Origin: Streptomyces sp. MNU76
GTDB taxonomy: Bacteria > Actinomycetota > Actinomycetes > Streptomycetales > Streptomycetaceae
DNA: 64,000 nt
Direction of reading: 5' to 3'
Assembly: GCF_020982545.1 (NCBI RefSeq)
Contig: NZ_JAJKLK010000014.1
Coordinates: 28,626 to 92,625 of the forward strand
The notes under the pieces were generated by a model that searched no databases, was not told the DNA's origin, and was given only the letters and a program-made list of their open reading frames with translations. Of this stretch, positions 29,782-41,700 are shown one piece after another. The position numbers and the translations under genes are program-made. The stretch's first letter is position 1, and the number at the start of each line of letters is the position of its first letter.

Positions 29782-30672
29782 TCACGCCTCGCAGGCGGTC
29801 TTGGTGTCGCTCGTGTCGGCCGTGCAGGTGTCGGTGTTGGTGCCCCCGTTGAGGAAGTCGTTGCCGAACACGCCGTCCACGGCGTCGAGGGTGTCGTTCC
29901 CCGCCCCTCCGCTGTGGGTGTCGCTGCCGGCGCCACCGACCAGGGTGTCGTTGCCCGTGCCGCCCACCAGGAGGTCGTTGCCTCCGAAGCCGGACAGGAC
30001 GTCGCCCGCCGTGCCGCCGGTGAGCGTGTCGCCGAACGGGCTGCCGTACACGATCTCGACGTCCGTGAGGACGTTGTCGCCCTCGCCGCCGATGCCGTCG
30101 TCGGCGGAGTTGTCGATGTCGACGACCACCCCGGAGGTGCTCTCCAGGTAGCTGGCGATGTCGCTGGCGCCGCCTCCGCCGCTGAGCCGGTCCGCGCCCG
30201 TGCCGCCGATGAGGAGGTCGAAGGTGACGCCGCCGTTCAGGGTGTCGTTGCCCGTACCGCCGTTGAGGATGTTGCTGCCCGGGCTGGGGCCGCCGTTGAT
30301 GACGTCGTTGCCGGACTCGCCCTTGAGGTCACCGCGGACGTTGCCGGTCTTGGTGATGATGTCGTTGCCGTCACCGGCGTTGACCACGACCGTGTCGGTG
30401 TTGAGGTTCACCGGGCAGGCCACCGAGCCGTTGACCTGGAGGGCGCATCCGAGACCGGCGGTCAGGGTGTCGGAGGTGTCCTGGATGACGACGTTGCTCC
30501 CGGACAGGCTGACCGTGATGTTGTTGGCGCGCCCCGCCGCCGCGTTGACGACCACCTTGGTCCCGCTCTTGGACACACCCGTGGCCGCGCTCGCGGGTCC
30601 TCCGGCCACCGTCACCGCGGAGGCGGCCGTCGCCGCGACCACCAGGACCCTGAGTAACGCTTTTCGTGTCAT
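29782..30672 (-). CDS. secreted RTX-like calcium-binding repeat protein
   Basis: A 296-residue exported protein. The signal peptide is MTRKALLRVLVVAATAAS with a GGPASAATG cleavage region. The middle and C-terminal parts contain hemolysin-type nonapeptides of the GGxGxDxLx class: NILNGGTGNDTLNGG, LLVGGTGNDTLVGGAG, THSGGAGNDTLDA. They form a calcium-bound parallel beta roll outside the cell. There is no toxin or enzyme domain, and the end TDTCTADTSDTKTACEA has a Cys pair as in related streptomycete proteins. A structural or coat role is likely; no type I exporter is nearby and Sec export is expected. Confidence 0.88.
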   Translation of the reverse strand: MTRKALLRVLVVAATAASAVTVAGGPASAATGVSKSGTKVVVNAAAGRANNITVSLSGSNVVIQDTSDTLTAGLGCALQVNGSVACPVNLNTDTVVVNAGDGNDIITKTGNVRGDLKGESGNDVINGGPSPGSNILNGGTGNDTLNGGVTFDLLIGGTGADRLSGGGGASDIASYLESTSGVVVDIDNSADDGIGGEGDNVLTDVEIVYGSPFGDTLTGGTAGDVLSGFGGNDLLVGGTGNDTLVGGAGSDTHSGGAGNDTLDAVDGVFGNDFLNGGTNTDTCTADTSDTKTACEA

Positions 30673-31207
30673 GAACTACCTCTCGATTGCCTCCGTCGAC
30701 CTGCCCGCGCACCGCCGGTGCGTCGGGCCGCCCCTACGGTCCCCGGCGGGCCCGGGTGGCGCATGGGGGAAGAGCCCCCATCTATCGACGGAGTCGGGCT
30801 CGGCCGGCGGAGCCGTGGACCTTCCGGACGGACCGGAGAGGAGGTGGGAAGACAAGGGAACGAGCGGCCGGAGAGGCGCCCCTGCGGCTGGAACGAGCGC
30901 CCTGGGAGGGTGGCCCCGCAGCGCCCGGCGAGCTGGCCCCAGGGGGCGGTGGGCGGCGGCGTGAAACTGTTCCGAGTGCCCCGCGCGCGGGCTTGTATTC
31001 CACCTGGGACGGTATCTTTTCGGGCGGCGGGGATCTTCGCGACCGGCTTTGGTTGTCGGACGACAACTGCGTTAATCTTCACCGGATTTTCTCATCCGGT
31101 CGATCCGTGAACTGCGGAAACCCGGCCGGTGAGCGGGCCTTGCACGGCCCGGCGCGGGTTCCGAGTCCTCGGCGCGAGGGCTCTTGGGGAGCGGAACGAG
31201 GGTGCGC
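30673..31207. other. 535-bp intergenic region between divergent genes
   Basis: No convincing gene was found: the open frames here lack coding bias and homology. The left part carries the upstream signals of the RTX-like gene. The right part (about 31000-31110) is less GC-rich than the surroundings and holds two inverted repeats described separately, so it most likely contains the promoter of the poly-HAMP kinase gene. Confidence 0.5.
31052..31100 (+). promoter_or_regulatory. two inverted repeats upstream of the poly-HAMP kinase
   Basis: The first is GTTGTCG-GA-CGACAAC at 31052-31067 (7-bp perfect arms), of dimeric-repressor size. The second is ACCGGAT-TTTCTC-ATCCGGT at 31081-31100 (7-bp perfect arms, 6-nt loop), which could be a second operator or an RNA hairpin in the leader. 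They are separated by GTTAATCT, which could be a -10 region. They lie 108-156 bases before the start codon. Confidence 0.5.
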
Positions 31208-35476
<4,269 letters not shown>

Positions 35477-35552
35477 CGGGGCCTCGCACCGCCGCGCGCA
35501 CCAGCCCACCGGGTGGCGTCCCGGGACGCCCGAGCCGAGGAACAGGTCAACC

Positions 35553-38084
35553 GTGAGCAACCCCAGCCAGTCGGCCGAGCCGCAGCACGCCGACGCCGCG
35601 TGTGAGGAACCGTCCACAGGTGCCGCGCTTGGCGAGCCGGCCACCGGAGCTGTGCCTGGCGAGCCGTCGGCCGACGACCAGCCCGGCGCGGCATCGGTGG
35701 ACGCCCTGGAGACGAAGGGGCAGTCCACGCCCGTCGGCCGGCTCGCCGCGACCGTGGAGCGGCTGCGCCGCGAGGTGCAGGCCGCCCAGGCGGAGGCGGA
35801 CGGCCGTGCCGTGATCGAACTGGCCAAGGGCATCCTCGTCGAACGGCTCGGCTGCGGACCGGCCCAGGCCGCCCTGCAACTCGCCGAACTGACCGAACAG
35901 GCGGGCGTGACACCCCTGGAGTTCGCCGTCGAGGTCATCAACCAGGCCGCCCGCGACCGGCTCTCCGAGATGACCACCGCCCTGCTCGCGAACACCGCGA
36001 GCAGGGACGACACCGACGACCCACCGGGCGGCGGCTCCCTCGCCGTACGGCTGCGGACCGCCGAGAGCGCCGCACTGGCCGCCCACGACGCCCAGGCCGT
36101 GGCCGACTCCCTCCTGGAACACGCCCTCACCCCGCTCGGCGCCGAAGCCGTGGCCATCTGGGCGCTGGGCGCCGACGGCTCCCTGACCCTGGCCGGCAGC
36201 GCCGGCTTCTCGGCCGCCGAGGCGACACGCTGGCGGTACGTCCCGCCGGGCGTCGTCACCGTCGCCCGTCGCGGCCTCGGGGGCCGGGCCGGCCAGTGGA
36301 TCGGCTGCCTGTCGCAGACCGGCCTGCCCTCCATCGGCCGCCACCACCATCCCGACGGCGGCCGGGTCGCCGTCCCCGCCGGCACCGGCGGCCGCATCCA
36401 CGGCGTGCTGGAGATCGTCTGGCCTGCGCCGCTGGAGGCCCAGCCCCCGCAGATCGTCCGCCAGGTCGAGGCCCTGGCGGAGCTGTGCGCCCACACGCTC
36501 GGGACCTTCGTCCCGTCCCACGGCGACGGCGAGGCGCGGGCCGCCGGGATCCTGCCCGATGTCGCCGAGCTGATGGACCTCGCCGACGGGCTCCACGACC
36601 CCGCGCTGGTGCTCGTCCCGCACCTGGACGGCACCGGGGAACTGGTCGACTTCCGCATCCACCACGTCAACAGCCGCTTCCTCGACCCGGCCGGTCGGCC
36701 CCGGGGCGTCGTCAACGGAGCCCTGTTCCTGGAGACGTATCCCATGGCCGCCGGTGAGAGCGAACTGTTCGAGCAGGTCGAACGTGTCTACGCCACCGGC
36801 GAGCCGTTCCGCGCCCGCCGGATGCGGCTCACCTCCCTCGTGGAGGACGTCCCGCTGGCGGCCGTCGCCGACATCAACATCACCCGCCACGGCGGCAGCG
36901 TCCTGCTCATCTGGCGGATAGAGGATGAGACCGCGCGGCTGGCGAGCCTGCTGCAGCACGCCCAACGCCTCGGCCGTATCGGCGGGTTCGAGGAGAACCT
37001 CGTCACCGGCGAGATCACCTGGAACGGCCAGCTCTACAGCCTCTACGGCAAGCCCTCCATCAGCGGACCCGTCCCGCTGGAGGACCTGCCGGCCCACGCC
37101 CACCCCGACGACGCCGTCGCCATCGGCCGGTTCCTGCGCACCCTGCTGCACCACCGTCGCTCCGCGTCCGCCGCCTTTCGGCTCCAGCGGCCCGACGGCG
37201 TCACCCGGCACATCCGAGTCGTCGCCGAGCCGGTCCTCGACTCCGACGGCCGGCTCCTCGTCGTCCGGGGCGCCTACCAGGACATCTCCGCCCACCACTG
37301 GACGGAGGTCGCCCTCGCCGCCACCCGCGACCAACTCGCCCACTCCGAGCAGCAGGCGAGCGAACGCGACCGGCTCACCCTCCAGCTCCAGCACGCCATC
37401 ATGCCCCCCGCCCAGGCACCTCTGGAGGCCCCCGGACTGCGCGTCGCCGTCCGCTACCGGCCCGCCGAGACCCAGCACCTGGTGGGCGGCGACTGGTACG
37501 ACGCGGTCGTGCTGCCCTCCGGGCTGGTGCTGCTGTGCGTGGGAGACGTGGCCGGGCACGGCATAGAGGCGGCCACCAGCATGGTCGTCCTGCGCAACGC
37601 CCTGCGCGGTCTCGCCGTGACCGGCGCCGGACCGGGCCAGCTGTTGGCCTGGCTCAACATGGTGGCCCACCACCTGACGGGTTCCGTCACCGCCACCGCC
37701 GTCTGCGGCCTCTACGACCCGCACCGCCACACCCTGCGCTGGGCCAGGGCGGGCCATCTGCCGCCGGTCCTGGTACGCGCGGCCGAGGCGACACCGCTCC
37801 CTCTGATCAAGGGCCTGCTGCTCGGCGCCCTGCCCGAGGCGACGTACGAGGAACACGAACTGCAACTGGCCGTCGACGACACCCTGCTGATGTACACCGA
37901 CGGTCTGATCGAACGCCGTGACCGCTCCGTGGAGGAGTCCCTGGCCCAGCTGCTCACCGCCGCCAGGACCGTACCCCCCACCCTCGACCAGCAGTTGGAC
38001 CGCCTCCTCACCTACAGCAGGTCCGACACCGACGACGACACGTGCCTCGTCGGCGTCCGGGTGGCCCAGGCCCTGCCGGCCTGA
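35553..38084 (+). CDS. ANTAR-GAF-PAS-PP2C (SpoIIE-type) phosphatase
   Basis: An 843-residue cytoplasmic regulator. The first 55 residues are low complexity. Residues about 65-135 resemble an ANTAR RNA-binding domain (VIELAKGILVERLGCGPAQA), followed by GAF (about 160-325), two PAS-like regions (about 335-585) and a C-terminal PP2C/SpoIIE domain with GGDWYDAV, GDVAGHGIEAA and LLMYTDGLIERRD. It should dephosphorylate a STAS-type anti-anti-sigma factor. The GTG at 35553 is the best start (AGG 6 bases upstream); the frame is open further upstream without coding character. It sits between the hybrid kinase and an RsbW-like gene, matching a partner-switching pathway. Confidence 0.9.
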   Translation: MSNPSQSAEPQHADAACEEPSTGAALGEPATGAVPGEPSADDQPGAASVDALETKGQSTPVGRLAATVERLRREVQAAQAEADGRAVIELAKGILVERLGCGPAQAALQLAELTEQAGVTPLEFAVEVINQAARDRLSEMTTALLANTASRDDTDDPPGGGSLAVRLRTAESAALAAHDAQAVADSLLEHALTPLGAEAVAIWALGADGSLTLAGSAGFSAAEATRWRYVPPGVVTVARRGLGGRAGQWIGCLSQTGLPSIGRHHHPDGGRVAVPAGTGGRIHGVLEIVWPAPLEAQPPQIVRQVEALAELCAHTLGTFVPSHGDGEARAAGILPDVAELMDLADGLHDPALVLVPHLDGTGELVDFRIHHVNSRFLDPAGRPRGVVNGALFLETYPMAAGESELFEQVERVYATGEPFRARRMRLTSLVEDVPLAAVADINITRHGGSVLLIWRIEDETARLASLLQHAQRLGRIGGFEENLVTGEITWNGQLYSLYGKPSISGPVPLEDLPAHAHPDDAVAIGRFLRTLLHHRRSASAAFRLQRPDGVTRHIRVVAEPVLDSDGRLLVVRGAYQDISAHHWTEVALAATRDQLAHSEQQASERDRLTLQLQHAIMPPAQAPLEAPGLRVAVRYRPAETQHLVGGDWYDAVVLPSGLVLLCVGDVAGHGIEAATSMVVLRNALRGLAVTGAGPGQLLAWLNMVAHHLTGSVTATAVCGLYDPHRHTLRWARAGHLPPVLVRAAEATPLPLIKGLLLGALPEATYEEHELQLAVDDTLLMYTDGLIERRDRSVEESLAQLLTAARTVPPTLDQQLDRLLTYSRSDTDDDTCLVGVRVAQALPA

Positions 38085-38190
38085 TCACCGCAGAGCGAGG
38101 CGACCTCCGGCGTACGGAACGTCTGCGGGCGCCGTCGGCGGGCACACGGTGTGGTACGAGTCGGCGTCGGACGGGAGAACGGGGAAGTCG

Positions 38191-38682
38191 GTGACGAGCA
38201 AGAGGACGGACACCGGGGCGACGGGTGTCAGGGCGAAGGGCTGGGCGCATTCGTTTCCCGTGTCGGGAGGCGTGCACGCCGGGCGACGGTGGACACGAAG
38301 GCAGTTGGAGTTCCTTCCATGGACCGCGGACGAGCCCGAGACGGTGGACGCCGTCGTCCTGGCCGTGTCCGAACTCCTCACCAACGCGCACATCCACGCG
38401 CACAGCGACGCGCGTCTGATCCTCACCTGGGACGGCGACTGCCTGCACGTGAGCGTGCACGACGAGGACCCGACACTGCCGCGCCAACGCACACCGAAGC
38501 CGGGGGAGACCTCCGGTCGCGGCGTGGGCATCGTGCGGATGCTGGCCGACGAGCTGGAGGTGAGGTGCCAGCGGCACGGCAAGACGGTGTCGGCCTGCTT
38601 CCGTCCGGCGAGCGCCGACCGCCCCGCTGCCGAGCGGCCGGACGCCGAACGGCCGGGCACCGACCGGCCCGACGCCGGCTGA
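38191..38682 (+). CDS. RsbW-like anti-sigma kinase (HATPase_c)
   Basis: A 163-residue single-domain GHKL ATPase. The N-box is AVSELLTNAHIHA, followed by VSVHDEDPTLP and the glycine lid GRGVGIVRMLADE. The C-terminus is a repetitive Arg/Pro/Asp tail (AERPDAERPGTDRPDA). GTG 38191 is chosen for GGGGAAG just upstream; an in-frame GTG at 38149 would add 14 residues. By family it binds a sigma factor or phosphorylates a STAS protein. The STAS gene follows 120 bp downstream. Confidence 0.88.
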   Translation: MTSKRTDTGATGVRAKGWAHSFPVSGGVHAGRRWTRRQLEFLPWTADEPETVDAVVLAVSELLTNAHIHAHSDARLILTWDGDCLHVSVHDEDPTLPRQRTPKPGETSGRGVGIVRMLADELEVRCQRHGKTVSACFRPASADRPAAERPDAERPGTDRPDAG

Positions 38683-38804
38683 GGGCCGCTGCCGCACGGC
38701 GAGTCGTACGATGGCGTGTCTGCCCCGCCCGCCGTTGCGCAGGGACGGTGAGGGGAGGGTCGGGAAGCGCCGTACAGCGGCACATGGGAAGCAGGGGAGA
38801 GAAC

Positions 38805-39164
38805 GTGGATGCCTCCCATGACGTGCACGAGCCAGGGTCGGCACGGTCGTCCGAGGGCACGGCGCTGGAGATCCGCTCTCTGCCGGGCCGCCCGGGGATC
38901 CGAGCCGCCGGAGAGATCAACGTGATCACCCGCTCTTTTTGGGAACACGCTCTGGTGGACCTGGCGAACGCCCACACGGACGTCTCCTTCGTGGAGCTGT
39001 CCGACCTGATGTCCATCGATGTGGGCGGTGCGGCGGCGCTGGCGGTCACCGCGCAGCGACTGCCCACGGGCCGGATCGTCGTGGACCGTCCACCGCCGGA
39101 GCTGGAGCGGATCCTGGACATGTTCTGGCCCGGCCTTTCGACGATCGAGGTGGCGGGGCGATGA
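38805..39164 (+). CDS. STAS-domain anti-sigma antagonist lacking the phospho-serine
   Basis: A 119-residue protein with a STAS fold: LEIRSLPGRPGIRAAGEINV, DVSFVELSDLMSIDVGGAAALAVTAQ, GRIVVDRPPPELERILDMF (separate stretches). The loop that normally reads D-S-S/T-G, with the regulatory serine, reads DVGG. GTG 38805 follows AGGGGAGA; an ATG at 38784 is in frame but poorly placed. The stop overlaps the start of the MEDS gene, so the pair may act together. Without the serine it may be always active or switched another way. Confidence 0.85.
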   Translation: MDASHDVHEPGSARSSEGTALEIRSLPGRPGIRAAGEINVITRSFWEHALVDLANAHTDVSFVELSDLMSIDVGGAAALAVTAQRLPTGRIVVDRPPPELERILDMFWPGLSTIEVAGR

Positions 39165-40096
39165 GTACGGCCACGAGCAGTGAACACGAACCCTTTGTGC
39201 ACCCTGCGCTGTTCTACCGGGGCAGGGAGCAGTACACGGCCGGCGCGGTGCCGTTCCTGCGGGCGGGGCTGTCCGCCGGCGAGGCCGTGGCGGTCGCCGT
39301 CCCGGGCCCCCACCTCGAGCTGATCAGGGCCGCGATGGGTGCGCGTGCTGCCGAGATCGAGTTCCTCGACATGACCAGGGTGGGCCGCAACCCGGGACGG
39401 ATTATTTCCGGGGTGCTGCGTGCCTTCGCCGACGCCCATCGGGCCGGACGGGTGAGGATCATCGGCGAACCGATCTGGGCCGACCGCTCGGCCGTGGAGT
39501 ACCCGGCCTGCGTCCAGCACGAAGCCCTCATCAACGCGGCCTTCCAGGGTCGGCACGTGACGATCCTGTGCCCGTACGACGCGGACGCCCTCGCCCCGGA
39601 GACGCTCGCGGACGCCCACCTCACCCACCCCGTCGTCATCGACGCCGGCGTCGAACGGGCCAGCGAGGCATACGATCCCGAGCGCGCCGTCGCCCACTAC
39701 AACCGGCCGCTCGCCCACCCGGCCGGGGCGGCTTCCCTCGCGTTCGACGCCGACGCGCTCCCGTGGGCCCGTTCCTTCGCGGTGCAGGAGGCCCGGCAGT
39801 TGGGCCTGACCGGCGACCGGTTGCAGGATCTGACGCTGGCCGTGGCGGAGCTGACCACCAACAGCGTGGTGCACGGAGAGGGGACGGGCACCCTGCGCGT
39901 CTGGGCAGAGGGGCCGCAGCTCGTGTGCGAGGTCCACGACCGAGGCCGCCTGACCGACCCCCTGGCCGGCCGCAGGCCCCCGGCACGCGACCAGTTGGGC
40001 GGCCGCGGTCTCCTGCTCGTCCACTACGTCGCCGACCTCGTGCGCCTGCACACCACCGAGGCCGGCACCACCGTCCGCTTCTACCTGGACCTGTGA
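39161..40096 (+). CDS. MEDS-domain sensor with C-terminal HATPase (anti-sigma-like)
   Basis: A 311-residue protein. The N-terminal about 180 residues match the MEDS domain (FVHPALFYRGREQYTAGAVPF, VRIIGEPIWADRS, EALINAAF, LCPYDADAL), a RecA-like sensory fold. The C-terminal part is a GHKL ATPase of the anti-sigma type (LAVAELTTNSVVHGEG, VHDRGRLTDPLAG, GGRGLLLVHYVADLV). No phospho-accepting histidine region is present, so it is not a classical two-component kinase. It is coupled to the STAS gene (ATGA) and probably is its kinase or binding partner. Confidence 0.9.
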   Translation: MSTATSSEHEPFVHPALFYRGREQYTAGAVPFLRAGLSAGEAVAVAVPGPHLELIRAAMGARAAEIEFLDMTRVGRNPGRIISGVLRAFADAHRAGRVRIIGEPIWADRSAVEYPACVQHEALINAAFQGRHVTILCPYDADALAPETLADAHLTHPVVIDAGVERASEAYDPERAVAHYNRPLAHPAGAASLAFDADALPWARSFAVQEARQLGLTGDRLQDLTLAVAELTTNSVVHGEGTGTLRVWAEGPQLVCEVHDRGRLTDPLAGRRPPARDQLGGRGLLLVHYVADLVRLHTTEAGTTVRFYLDL

Positions 40097-40126
40097 CCGT
40101 GCCGCCCGCTCGCGAACCGTCCGGGG

Positions 40127-40870
40127 TCAGTAACTCAGCGCGTCCTCGGCCGTTCCGAGGAAGCTGGTGACCGTGCCGTCGTTCACGGTGACAGGGCCGT
40201 CGGCGATCGTCACCGTCGCCGGGCTCTCGGCGGCAGTGAGCGCGACCTCCACCTGGTGGGCGGTCTTGCCGCCCTCGGTGCCGAGGCCCGCGAACAGGAT
40301 TCCGGCGTAGGCGATGTCGCCGGGGTTCAGGAGCCAGTCGTCGACGGTCGGGCCGCGGTGCTCCGCCGCCCCGTCGAGCCCCGGGATCGTGATGACCAGG
40401 TCGTTCGCCGCCAGTAGGCAGGGGTCGCCGCTGTTGTTGGTCGCGGTCAGCAAGGCGTGGCTCGCCTCCTTGGACGCTACGGTGACGTTGTAGCGCAGGT
40501 CGGTCGTCTCGCACATGCCCACGCCGCCGTCCTGGTCGTCCTCCGTCCCCGACCCTCCGGACCCGGACGTGCCGGATCCGGACTTCCCGGTCCCGGACTT
40601 GCCGCTCCCCGACTTCCCGGAGCCGGACTTCGACGGCGGCGGGGTGCTGCCACCGTCGGCGGAGTCGCCGCCCTCGCCACCCGGTTCGGCCGTCGTGGAC
40701 GCCTCGGCGTCGGTGTCCGAACCCGCTCTGGACGGGCTCGCCGACGTTCTCGGCGAGGCCTTGTCCTTGTTCTTGTCCGTGTCGCCCCCGCACGCGGTCA
40801 GTGCCACGATGCCGAGCGAGCAGGCGGCGAATACGGCGGTGAGACGGCGCGAACGAACCGTGTGAATCAT
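40127..40870 (-). CDS. lipoprotein with DUF4232-like domain
   Basis: A 247-residue exported lipoprotein. The signal peptide ends in the lipobox ALTAC. Then come a charged Ser/Asp/Gly linker with SGSGK-type repeats (about 80-105) and a C-terminal beta domain starting MCETTDLRYNVTVASKEAS, with LLTATNNSGDPCLL and a late proline-poor end, typical of DUF4232. It sits on the outer face of the membrane. The ATG at 40868-40870 is used; a longer start would put extra residues before the signal peptide. Convergent with the MEDS gene. Confidence 0.85.
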   Translation of the reverse strand: MIHTVRSRRLTAVFAACSLGIVALTACGGDTDKNKDKASPRTSASPSRAGSDTDAEASTTAEPGGEGGDSADGGSTPPPSKSGSGKSGSGKSGTGKSGSGTSGSGGSGTEDDQDGGVGMCETTDLRYNVTVASKEASHALLTATNNSGDPCLLAANDLVITIPGLDGAAEHRGPTVDDWLLNPGDIAYAGILFAGLGTEGGKTAHQVEVALTAAESPATVTIADGPVTVNDGTVTSFLGTAEDALSY

Positions 40871-41059
40871 GAGAAACCCCCCGAGAGTGTGAGCGTCCGG
40901 GTGATCGTGCCTCATGGGAGCGCTTCCTCCACCCGCTCGCACCGAGAGGGAACCGTCTGCGGACAGCACTGTGACACTGTGACCGAGCCGGAGGATCGAC
41001 AACGCCCATGCGATCGGCGGCACGGCGGATTTCGGCCGACCTGACCGGCCTGACCGTTT

Positions 41060-41077
41060 CTGAGTACGTGTACTCAG
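41060..41077. promoter_or_regulatory. inverted repeat CTGAGTAC-GT-GTACTCAG
   Basis: Perfect 8-bp arms with a 2-bp centre in the 268-bp gap between the DUF4232-like lipoprotein gene (-) and the small secreted protein gene (+), 61 bases before the latter's start. Probable operator for a dimeric regulator; which one is unknown. Confidence 0.5.
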
Positions 41078-41138
41078 GCCCCGCGACGATCACTTGGGCA
41101 GACTGTGGCGTCCATGACAGGCGAGTGAGGGAGTGGAC

Positions 41139-41573
41139 GTGAACCGAACGAGGGCAGCCCTGGCGGTGACGGCGCTGACGGTCTGTGCGCTGGCGGGATC
41201 CGGCGTGGGGTCCGCCGCCGCGGCCGGAGAACCCCTGCTGCCCCACCCCGGCCCGGAGGGCCTGGTGTGGGTGGAGGAACAGGTCGGCGACGGTGGGGTG
41301 GCGTCGGGGGGCGCCTGGGAGAGGCTGCCGACCGTCCTCACGGTGGCGTGCGAGGGCGGCGGTGAGGTGCGGGTGACGATGAGATCGCGGGAGACGGAGG
41401 TCGCCGCGTTCACGGTCGACTGCCCGGCGGGAACCGCCGGCGTCGGATCGGTGACCATGGACCCCGGCGTGGTCCGGAAGGGCTCCTTCGCCATCGGGGT
41501 CGACGCGTCGTCCGAGACGATCCGCTGGGCACTGACGGTGACCCAGCCGGAACTGCCGGAACAGCCGGCATAG
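41139..41573 (+). CDS. small secreted protein, 144 aa
   Basis: A signal peptide (VNRTRAALAVTALTVCALAG, cleavage near SAAAAG) is followed by about 110 residues of beta-rich sequence with a single Cys pair (TVACEGGG, FTVDCPAG). GTG 41139 has GAGGGAG five bases upstream; a GTG at 41133 is in frame. Streptomyces has related small exported proteins (SSI-like in size), but the reactive-site pattern of subtilisin inhibitors is not evident. Function unknown. Confidence 0.75.
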   Translation: MNRTRAALAVTALTVCALAGSGVGSAAAAGEPLLPHPGPEGLVWVEEQVGDGGVASGGAWERLPTVLTVACEGGGEVRVTMRSRETEVAAFTVDCPAGTAGVGSVTMDPGVVRKGSFAIGVDASSETIRWALTVTQPELPEQPA

Positions 41574-41700
41574 CCGGAGCGCATCGGAAGCGATCCAGGG
41601 GCGCGCGACGGCACGGAGGTCTCAGCGACGACGCCGACGTACGGCCTGGTGCCGCTGTCCGCCCGCCGAAGGACGCCGGGAACCCCGTTCCGGGGCCGGT

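Noticed and set aside
29782..30672. RTX toxin with type I secretion
   Set aside because: There is a Sec signal peptide, no toxin domain and no ABC exporter nearby.
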